From RGIG9379 sp031553005 (GTDB taxonomy: Bacteria; Bacteroidota; Bacteroidia; Bacteroidales; Paludibacteraceae), in the NCBI GenBank assembly GCA_031553005.1, contig JAVBMA010000046.1:1-39407 (forward strand): a stretch of 39,407 nt of DNA, written 5' to 3'. Under the pieces are notes generated by a model that had not been told where the DNA came from, searched no databases, and was given only the letters and a program-made list of their open reading frames with translations. Positions 1-6,769 of this stretch are shown one piece after another. How positions within the stretch are numbered: the stretch's first letter is position 1; each line of letters starts with the position of its first letter. The position numbers were made by a program, and so were the translations under genes.

Positions 1-94
1 TCATCAATAATTCAAGAAAAAATTACAGAACAAAACAGATACATTTGTTCACAAACCATGCTCTTTTTCATGACGATTGTTACTAAAATAAATA

Positions 95-327
95 ATTCCT
101 ATCCGAAAAAATATCCCCAAGTATACATTCAGAGATTCCTCACTACGTTCGGAATGACATTTTGCGCGTATATTAAGAACAAGTAGGAGATGAAGCGGCG
201 GCTTTGCCGCCGCTTCATCTCCTACAGAGCAAACTGTAAATGTCTGTCATTCCGAATGGAACGTAGAGGAATGAGGAATCCCCGAAATGAAAGTTTGAAA
301 TATAAGGGTATTTTTGCGGATTAGCAA
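95..327. repeat. REP/MITE-like fold-back unit 1
   Basis: This non-coding unit has near-matching inverted ends: TTCCTATCCGAAAAAATA at about 96-113, and its imperfect reverse complement at 304-326. Inside are two inverted arms carrying the words GATTCCTCA and GGAATGACA (about 136-160 and 243-278). Between them sits a perfect hairpin at 183-225. The same unit, in opposite orientation and without the central hairpin, occurs at 8651-8824, and one arm recurs at 39311-39407. GTCATTCCGA...GAGGAATC palindromes are common dispersed REP-like repeats in bacteria. No transposase is in the window, so any mobility is inferred. Confidence 0.8.
183..225. repeat. Perfect 20-bp hairpin with 3-nt loop
   Basis: GTAGGAGATGAAGCGGCGGC at 183-202 is followed by the loop TTT and its exact reverse complement at 206-225. 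It lies at the centre of fold-back unit 1 and is absent from the sister unit at 8651-8824. No T-run follows on either strand, so it does not look like a normal intrinsic terminator. Confidence 0.85.
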
Positions 328-645
328 AAATAAATCTTCCGAACACTCCTGACTTGGAGTCGCACTCCGAATTGTTTCAATTAATTGTAAAGAGAGTCTG
401 TTCACTCAACTGTGTCAGAATCTTTTCTCCGCAGGAGATAAATATGAATAACCGTGAATGAACGCAGTGAAATTCACGGCAAACACCTCCCTCCCCACTC
501 TCTAACTTACCTGAACATCTCCTGCCAATTCCACGTTCTCCCGATATATGGGGATGATATACACGAAAAATTGCCAAGATTACGGGATTGCAGGGTTTTC
601 TGCAATGCCTCAACTTTGCAATAGAAAAAAACAAAAATAAAAGAG

Positions 646-1800
646 ATGAGAAAGTTAATTAAAGCGACAGTAGTGGCAAGCCTTTTTGCAACGTCTCTGT
701 CTGCACAAAACGAACCGGACAGTATAAAATCCGTAAACAATAATCCATTTAGCTTCGAAGGTTCTTATACCGGTGATTTCTTTGCCAATATGGCGGGAGG
801 AATCAAAGAAGGCGTAGGTCATTTAGGGATGGGAAACCTTAAGATGGGCTTCGACACCGAGAAAGCCCGTTTTTGGAAAGGCGGTAGTTTCTTTATTAAT
901 GGAGCCGCAATTTATGGCGATTCGCCTACCGAGAATTTTGTCGGCGACCTCCAGGTTGTTTCGAATATCGACGGGGGAACCCATATCTATTTGCACGAAG
1001 CATGGTTCAGGCAGCAGGTTGCCAATTTTGAATTTACAATCGGTTTGCAAGACCTGAATGCCGATTTTATGGCTACAGAAAACGGAGGCGAATTTATCAA
1101 TAGCTCCTTTGGTGTCCCTCCGGTGGTTGCTAATAATATTCCCGTACCTATTTTTCCCCTTACCGGATTGGGTATCACTGCCAAATGGAACATCAATGAC
1201 CTGTTTACATGGCAAGCAGCTATTTTCGACGGAAACCAAACCCCGTTTGAAGATAATCCGCACAATGTAAAATGGGAAATTTGCGCCGACGATGGTTTTC
1301 TGGCAGCTACCGAGTTGCATTTCAAGACGAAAATAAAAGAGTTGGACGGAACCTATAAGGCGGGTGTCTATTATCATTCCGGTTGGGACGATCCGGAAAG
1401 CGACGAGGAGGAGAATCCAGAAAACTATGGATTTTATATTATAGCCGATCAGGATATCATGAGAAATGAGTCCCGCAATAAACGGCTCTCTTTATTTACA
1501 CAAATCGCCTTGAGCCCCAAAGACGTTAATACACATAACTTTTATTGGGGATTAGGCGTAAACTATTTCGGGGTTTTCAGCAAAGAGGGAAAAGACAATC
1601 TGGGTTTTGCTATTGCTTCCGTCGGGCTGCACAAATCGCGGCATAAGCATGAAACTGCTCTGGAAGCCTATTATAAGATTCAGTTAACTGAAAATATTGC
1701 CGTTCAGCCCGACTTGCAATATGTTATTAACCCTTCGGGCACTGACGAGGATTTGGACAATGCTTTTATCGGTTTTTTGAGGTTACACATTAATTTTTAA
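646..1800 (+). CDS. Outer-membrane porin, OprB-like (carbohydrate-selective porin family)
   Basis: Predicted outer-membrane beta-barrel of 384 residues. Residues 1-20 form a signal peptide (basic MRKLIK start, hydrophobic core, LSA before QN). The mature part alternates polar and aromatic stretches typical of porin strands, carries the family-like segments HEAWFRQQ (about 117-124) and FTIGLQDLNADF, and ends in HINF with the terminal Phe expected of barrel proteins. OprB proteins form passive sugar-permeable channels in other bacteria; the substrate here is unknown. The ATG at 646 is chosen because the signal peptide begins there. feoAB lies 398 nt downstream beyond a repeat-filled gap, so co-transcription is uncertain. 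Family assignment rests on overall resemblance. Confidence 0.75.
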   Translation: MRKLIKATVVASLFATSLSAQNEPDSIKSVNNNPFSFEGSYTGDFFANMAGGIKEGVGHLGMGNLKMGFDTEKARFWKGGSFFINGAAIYGDSPTENFVGDLQVVSNIDGGTHIYLHEAWFRQQVANFEFTIGLQDLNADFMATENGGEFINSSFGVPPVVANNIPVPIFPLTGLGITAKWNINDLFTWQAAIFDGNQTPFEDNPHNVKWEICADDGFLAATELHFKTKIKELDGTYKAGVYYHSGWDDPESDEEENPENYGFYIIADQDIMRNESRNKRLSLFTQIALSPKDVNTHNFYWGLGVNYFGVFSKEGKDNLGFAIASVGLHKSRHKHETALEAYYKIQLTENIAVQPDLQYVINPSGTDEDLDNAFIGFLRLHINF

Positions 1801-2192
1801 GTAGCTACAAGTTATTAGTCTATTAATGAGATAATAAACGACTAAAAGCATGCCATTAAATATTTGCGATTACTTAATATGGTTATCCGTAAAAAAGAGT
1901 AGAAGAAATATTGCTTCTTGTCCCGTTAGGGACCTAATATTGGTAGAAAGGAGAATTTCATGTTAATCTAAGTCCCGTTAGGGACGCAATATAAGAAGAA
2001 AATATATTGTCCCGAATGGGACAAGGTGATGATATACTGTTCTCTCTACCAATATTACGTCCCTAACGGGACAATAGAACCTTAGGTGTAATATTGTGGA
2101 TAAGCATTATTTTCAAGTAGCTGCAAGCTATTAGTTACCAATTTACTAATGAGATAATAAAAGCATACCATTAAATTTTTGCAATTACTTAA
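1799..2192. repeat. Pair of ~78-bp direct repeats flanking a palindromic unit
   Basis: The stretch after the porin stop (1799-1878) and the stretch just before feoAB (2115-2192) are clear imperfect copies in the same orientation. Both start AAGTAGCT, share TAATGAGATAATAAA and CCATTAAAT, and end in GATTACTTAAT or CAATTACTTAAT. The second copy ends 6 nt before the feoAB ATG. The roughly 235 nt between them contain the TGTCCC fold-back unit. The arrangement looks like a duplicated leader with an insertion between the copies, although the copies are too long to be an ordinary target-site duplication. Confidence 0.75.
1919..2073. repeat. TGTCCC fold-back unit, intact copy
   Basis: The 29-nt ends are inverted repeats with one mismatch: TGTCCCGTTAGGGAC then TAATATTGGTAGA at 1919-1947, mirrored at 2045-2073. 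Each end holds its own small palindrome (GTCCC-gtta-GGGAC). Two more internal palindromes follow, at about 1972-1985 and 2009-2022. The unit has no coding capacity. Its right half and flank recur at 6543-6628. Confidence 0.8.
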
Positions 2193-2198
2193 TTACCG

Positions 2199-4679
2199 AT
2201 GGAAAATAAAGAAAATATCATCCGCAACCTGACATCGCTGGCAGACGGCGAAACAGCAGTTATTACCAAGATCAAAGGATACGGCGCTTTTCGCAAACGG
2301 ATTACCGAGATGGGATTTGTTTATGGAACAAAAGTTAAAGCCATAAAAAAGGCTCCGTTGCAGGAACCGATTGAATTTGAACTGATGGGTTACCATGTAT
2401 CCCTCCGGAAAAGTGAAGCGGTGATGATTGAAGTTGTCAGCGAAAAAGAGGCGGAGTTGCTGGAAATGAAAAATTGCGGAGATCTTCTTTTTTCGGAAGA
2501 TGTTGTGCGGACGATCAGGGAGAAAGGAGATAATATAGAAGTTGCTTTGGTAGGTAATCCGAATTGTGGGAAAACAACCCTTTTTAATTATGCGACCGGA
2601 AAGCAGGAGCGCGTAGGAAATTACGGCGGGGTTACCGTCGATGTGAAAACTGCCCGTTTTTTGCAGGGAGGATATCGGATTAACCTAATCGATTTGCCCG
2701 GAACCTATTCACTTTCCGAATACTCGCCCGAAGAGTTGTACGTCCGTAAACAACTTGTCGAAACCATGCCCGATGTCGTCGTCAATGTCATCGATGCTTC
2801 CAATCTGGAACGGAACTTATTCCTTACCACCCAGCTTATTGATATGAATATCAAGGTGGTGATAGCGCTCAATATGTACGATGAACTGGATAAGAGAGGG
2901 GATAAATTTGATTATGAGCTTTTGGGCAAAATGATCGGGATTCCTATTATCCCGACTGTTGCCTCTAAAGGCAAAGGTATCGGCACATTGATGGACAAGG
3001 TAATTGATATTTATGAGGAGAAAGAGCCCGTCTACCGCCACATACACATCAACTATGGCGAAGATATTAATCAGTCGCTTGACAGGATAAAAGCCGAAAT
3101 CAAAAAAAATACGCTCCTGACCGATAAGTACCATTCGCAATATCTGGCTGTTAAATTATTGGAGAATGAAAACTCCTTTGCCCGGCAAATAGCGGCTCTT
3201 CCCAATACGGAAAAACTATTGGAGGTAGCTTGCAATGAAGTCGCCCGTTTGGAAAAAGAGTACAATGAAAAAACGGAGACAATTATAGCAGACGCAAAAT
3301 ATGCATTTATCCGCGGAGCGCTGAAAGAGACATACCAGCCCGGTTCTAAAAGTGAGGGAGTAAACAACTATAAAGCCGACAATATCCTTACAAACAAGTG
3401 GTTGGGAATCCCTGCCTTTCTTGTTTTTATGTGGGCGATGTTTCAGGCTACATTTTCCTTGGGCAGTTATCCGATGGAGTGGATTGAGTCCGGAGTCGAA
3501 TGGTTGGGCGATCTGATCCAATCCAATATGGCAGAAGGAATGCTACGCGATTTATTGGTCGACGGAATTATCGGCGGAGTTGGTGGAGTTATTGTTTTCT
3601 TACCCAATATATTGATTCTGTTCTTCTGTATTTCGCTGATGGAAGATACCGGATATATGGCGCGTGCGGCTTTCATCATGGATAAGTTAATGCATAAAAT
3701 AGGACTTCACGGAAAATCATTTATCCCGCTGCTTATGGGATTCGGGTGCAACGTTCCCGCCATAATGGCTACCCGCACGCTGGAAAGCCGCAAAGACCGC
3801 CTGATCACGATGCTGATCGTCCCTTTTATGTCTTGCAGCGCCCGCCTGCCGGTATATGTCTTATTGATTTCGGCTTTTTTTACAAAAAATCAAGGGCTTA
3901 TACTGCTTAGCATTTATGTGACAGGAATCTTGCTGGCATGCCTGACTGCGATAGTGTTCAATAAGGTTTTGTCAAAAAAGCAAGACATGCCTTTTGTAAT
4001 GGAACTTCCTCCTTACCGTTTGCCTACACTGCGCAATACGGCGATTCATACATGGAGCAAAAGTGTCCAGTATCTCACCAAAATGGGAACAATCATCCTA
4101 GTTGCCTCTGTTCTGATCTGGGCGTTGGGCTATTTCCCGCAGGACGTTGAATATTCAAAAGACTATGAATCGGAACTGGTTAAGATTGGAGAAGACGCAT
4201 CCTTAACCGACGAAGACAGGGAAGAACAAACACATCAACTGATGCTTGCCCAATCCTCCGAAAAGATGGAAAATAGTTATATCGGGCGCTTCGGGCATTT
4301 TATTTCGCCTGTTTTGGAGCCATTGGGCTACGACTGGAAAATAGGGGTAAGCATCCTGACCGGATTGGCAGCGAAAGAGATTGTGGTCAGTTCGATGGGC
4401 GTACTATACCAATCGGATCTGGAAGATGATGAATCTACAGTCAGCCTCCAGACCAAGCTTCAACAGCAAACGTTCACTTCGGGCGATAAAGCGGGGCAAA
4501 AAGTATTTACCCCGGTAATCGCCTACTCATTTATGCTGTTTATCCTCATATATTTTCCTTGCGTGGCGGTTTTAGCAGCAATACGCCGGGAAGCGGGGCT
4601 GAAATGGGCATTGTTTACGGCACTTTATACCACAGGGCTTGCTTGGGTGGTGGCGTTTTTAATAAAGTTAGTTAGTTGA
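2199..4679 (+). CDS. Fused ferrous iron transporter FeoAB
   Basis: Inner-membrane Fe(II) transporter of 826 residues. Residues about 8-82 are a FeoA (SH3-like) domain fused ahead of FeoB, the usual arrangement in Bacteroidetes. The FeoB G domain shows G1 GNPNCGKT (119-126), a G2 Thr in GGVTVD (143-148), G3 DLPG (165-168) and G4 NMYD (225-228). A helical region follows, then the polytopic core with the Cys-containing gate motifs MGFGCNVPAIMATRTLE and PFMSCSARLPVY. The protein is full length with no lesion. It supplies iron under anaerobic conditions, which fits the iron-sulfur enzymes elsewhere in the window. Its leader is the second copy of the 78-bp direct repeat. Confidence 0.97.
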   Translation: MENKENIIRNLTSLADGETAVITKIKGYGAFRKRITEMGFVYGTKVKAIKKAPLQEPIEFELMGYHVSLRKSEAVMIEVVSEKEAELLEMKNCGDLLFSEDVVRTIREKGDNIEVALVGNPNCGKTTLFNYATGKQERVGNYGGVTVDVKTARFLQGGYRINLIDLPGTYSLSEYSPEELYVRKQLVETMPDVVVNVIDASNLERNLFLTTQLIDMNIKVVIALNMYDELDKRGDKFDYELLGKMIGIPIIPTVASKGKGIGTLMDKVIDIYEEKEPVYRHIHINYGEDINQSLDRIKAEIKKNTLLTDKYHSQYLAVKLLENENSFARQIAALPNTEKLLEVACNEVARLEKEYNEKTETIIADAKYAFIRGALKETYQPGSKSEGVNNYKADNILTNKWLGIPAFLVFMWAMFQATFSLGSYPMEWIESGVEWLGDLIQSNMAEGMLRDLLVDGIIGGVGGVIVFLPNILILFFCISLMEDTGYMARAAFIMDKLMHKIGLHGKSFIPLLMGFGCNVPAIMATRTLESRKDRLITMLIVPFMSCSARLPVYVLLISAFFTKNQGLILLSIYVTGILLACLTAIVFNKVLSKKQDMPFVMELPPYRLPTLRNTAIHTWSKSVQYLTKMGTIILVASVLIWALGYFPQDVEYSKDYESELVKIGEDASLTDEDREEQTHQLMLAQSSEKMENSYIGRFGHFISPVLEPLGYDWKIGVSILTGLAAKEIVVSSMGVLYQSDLEDDESTVSLQTKLQQQTFTSGDKAGQKVFTPVIAYSFMLFILIYFPCVAVLAAIRREAGLKWALFTALYTTGLAWVVAFLIKLVS

Positions 4680-4715
4680 AAGGTGAAAGTTGAAAGTTGA
4701 AAGGTGAAAGTGGAG
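4680..4715. repeat. Simple-word repeat GTGAAAG/GTTGAAAG
   Basis: Immediately after the feoAB stop the sequence is a run of the near-identical words GGTGAAAG and GTTGAAAG. The same words occur at gene ends near 24186, 28569, 31262 and 37991. Nothing is encoded here. Confidence 0.7.
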
Positions 4716-4820
4716 GTGAAAGCAATATTGAATGTAGAAAAAAATATAGAATTTATGTAGAAAATTTTCAAATTGAATAAAGCTTATGTAGGGTTTCTAA
4801 ATGGAACTATGTGTAATGAA

Positions 4821-4852
4821 ATACGGGGATGCATGTGAATGTATCCCCGTAT
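4821..4852. terminator. Hairpin between convergent feoAB and ilvE
   Basis: ATACGGGGAT (4821-4830) and its exact reverse complement (4843-4852) form a 10-bp stem with a 12-nt loop. Only a weak AT-rich tail follows on either strand. It sits between two convergent genes, so it may terminate one or both transcripts. Confidence 0.5.
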
Positions 4853-4919
4853 AAATATTTAATAACCTAATTAACAATTAATGTACTCCCCGAATTCCGC
4901 AGGAATTCTACATGAATTA

Positions 4920-4966
4920 CCCCCGATGCAATCGGGGGCGGGAGACGAGCCGGGGATCATATCCCC
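4920..4966 (-). terminator. Two tandem hairpins 3' of ilvE
   Basis: Two short stems with 3-nt loops lie just past the ilvE stop: GGGGAT-cat-ATCCCC (4952-4966) and CCCCCGAT-gca-ATCGGGGG (4920-4938). Neither has a clear U-tract, so termination function is plausible but not proven. Confidence 0.45.
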
Positions 4967-4972
4967 GCCATC

Positions 4973-5992
4973 CTACAAAACCGTAACCCACCCAAACGGA
5001 TCGGCCTCATCCCCATACTGGATAGCACGCAGCTTGTTGTACAGCTTCGTACAAACCGGGCCTGGCTTTCCGTCTTTCGAGAATACGTACGATTTCTTTT
5101 CCTCAATATCGTCAATACGCTCGATAGGGCTTATCACAGCGGCAGTACCACATGCACCCGCTTCTTCGAATGTTTCCAGTTCGGATTCAGGTATCGGGCG
5201 GTGTTCTACTTTCATACCAATGCTTTCCGCCAATTGCATCAGGCTCTTATTGGTGATGGAAGGAAGGATAGACGTAGAGCGCGGAGTAACGTAAGTATTA
5301 TTTTTAATACCGAAGAAATTGGCAGCACCGCATTCGTCGATATATACTTTCTCTTTTGCATCCAGGAAAAATACATTTGAGTAACCCATATCGTGGGCTT
5401 TCTTTCCCGGAACAAGGCTTGCCGCATAATTGCCGCCTACCTTATAAGTTCCTGTGCCAAGAGGCGCCGCACGGTCATATTCCCTCAGGATAACAAAAGG
5501 AGTCGTTTGGAATCCACCTTTGAAATAAGGGCCTACCGGAGTTACGAATATAACAAAAAGATACTCTTTGGACGGATTAACGCCTACCTGCGGGCTTATC
5601 CCGATCAGCAACGGACGGATATACAGCGATGCACCGCTTTCGTAAGGCGGGATGAAGCGTTCATTCAGTTTGACTGCTTCGATAACCGCTTCGTTGAATT
5701 TTTCAACCGGAAATTGTTCCATTAAAAGCCCGGCAGCAGAAGATTGGAGGCGTTTGGCATTTTCTTCCATCCTGAAAATACGAATTTTACCGTCTTTCCC
5801 GCGGAATGCTTTCAGTCCTTCAAACGCTTCCTGACCGTAGTGCAGGCAAGTCGCTGCCATGTGTATGTTAATCGTATCAGTGGAGCTTACTTCCAATTTT
5901 CCCCACGAACCGTTGCGGTAATAACACCGAACGTTATAATCTGTTGGTATATAACCAAACGAAAGATTTGCCCAATCTATATTCTCCGACAT
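4973..5992 (-). CDS. ilvE: Branched-chain amino acid aminotransferase
   Basis: PLP enzyme of fold type IV, 339 residues, interconverting Leu/Ile/Val and their 2-oxo acids with glutamate. Seen in the sequence: HYGQEAFEGLKAFRG (51-65), the RPLLIG segment (126-131), GTYKVGGNYAAS with the predicted Schiff-base Lys at 184, and IDECGAANFFG (218-228) with Glu220 expected to contact the pyridine nitrogen of PLP. Length and motif order match the BCAT family of Bacteroidetes. The gene stands alone and is convergent with feoAB. The ATG at 5992 is the natural start. A TAAATTTG -7-like box lies about 70 nt upstream. Confidence 0.96.
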   Translation of the reverse strand: MSENIDWANLSFGYIPTDYNVRCYYRNGSWGKLEVSSTDTINIHMAATCLHYGQEAFEGLKAFRGKDGKIRIFRMEENAKRLQSSAAGLLMEQFPVEKFNEAVIEAVKLNERFIPPYESGASLYIRPLLIGISPQVGVNPSKEYLFVIFVTPVGPYFKGGFQTTPFVILREYDRAAPLGTGTYKVGGNYAASLVPGKKAHDMGYSNVFFLDAKEKVYIDECGAANFFGIKNNTYVTPRSTSILPSITNKSLMQLAESIGMKVEHRPIPESELETFEEAGACGTAAVISPIERIDDIEEKKSYVFSKDGKPGPVCTKLYNKLRAIQYGDEADPFGWVTVL

Positions 5993-6059
5993 ATCAATAG
6001 TGTTTTATAGTATCTGAATTTAATTTTGCACCGGAATGCAAAATTTTTGCATGAAGTCA

Positions 6060-6067
6060 CAAATTTA
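6060..6067 (-). promoter_or_regulatory. Possible ilvE promoter -7 box
   Basis: TAAATTTG on the minus strand matches the Bacteroidetes -7 consensus TAnnTTTG. No TTTG is present at the expected -33 distance, so the call is tentative. It would give an untranslated leader of roughly 60 nt. Confidence 0.35.
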
Positions 6068-6378
6068 GTAAAATTATGACAATTAATGCTCAGGAGAGCC
6101 TTGATAAATTTAGGTTTCTGTAAACTTTAAAGCAGAAAATAGAATCTTTTTTGATTAAAATCAACAAAAAGCCATATTCAGGTTTCAAGAACCTATGATT
6201 TGATAGTTTTCGAAATTTTTGCCCGGTAATTCAAAGCGCTACTTACTTTCATGAATATTTATCTTAACGGCCTTGATGTCTTACCGTTTACTGGAAAAAA
6301 CACAACCGTTTAATTCGATTTTATTATTCATTGATTACCAGACTCAACAAGAATCATGAAGCTGTCCAAAAAGTCTTT

Positions 6379-6483
6379 TTACCACAAAGTACACAAAGTT
6401 TTACACTAAAGCACACGAAGAACATTGGTTGATTATCAATACATTGTGAACTTTCTGAATTTCCTTTGTGGTCTTTGGGGTAA
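6379..6483. repeat. ACAAAG-type fold-back repeat
   Basis: TTACCACAAAGTACACAAAG at the left end and the approximate reverse complement CTTTGTGGTCTTTGGGGTAA at the right (6464-6483) form imperfect inverted arms around about 60 nt. ACAAAG/GCAAAG words of this type are dispersed in many Bacteroidetes genomes. A related single arm lies at about 19690-19725. An 80-codon minus-strand reading frame across it is spurious. Confidence 0.6.
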
Positions 6484-6542
6484 AGAATACAGGCTTTGGT
6501 GATAGCCTCATAATTAGAATTTATTCTAATTATTAAGAATAA

Positions 6543-6628
6543 AAGGTGATGATATGCTATTCTCTCTACCAACATTATGTCCCTCGTGGACAATAACGAA
6601 CCTTAGAGGTAATATTGCAGTTAAGCAT
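6543..6628. repeat. Decayed half-copy of the TGTCCC unit
   Basis: This stretch aligns with 2023-2110: AAGGTGATGATAT, TTCTCTCTACCAA, then a palindrome, then AACCTTAG and TAATATTG. The palindrome has changed from TGTCC-ctaacg-GGACA to the shorter TGTCC-ctcgt-GGACA, losing an inner pair but staying self-complementary. The left arm is missing. Confidence 0.7.
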
Positions 6629-6769
6629 AAAATTCTTCTCCTTACGTTGCTTAACATTTATTCTCATTTTATACTCTTCTTTTTAGATTCAGGGCTTATA
6701 ACAAAGTGAACAAAAAGAGCTTATGTGTCGTTCTTTTATTTATAAACAATAAATTTAAAAATCTGCGGT

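Noticed and set aside
377..740. Two minus-strand frames of 77-85 codons before the porin gene
   Set aside because: No start context, signal or family pattern; they overlap each other and the porin start.
823..1377. Minus-strand frame of 184 codons inside the porin gene
   Set aside because: Antisense shadow of the porin, which has the signal peptide and barrel pattern.
1919..2073. CRISPR-like reading of the repeated TGTCCC palindromes
   Set aside because: Spacing is irregular, copies are inverted rather than direct, and there are no cas genes.
6354..6593. Minus-strand frame reading FFVCFSVKLCVLCG
   Set aside because: This is the translation of ACAAAG-type repeat DNA, a well-known source of spurious proteins.
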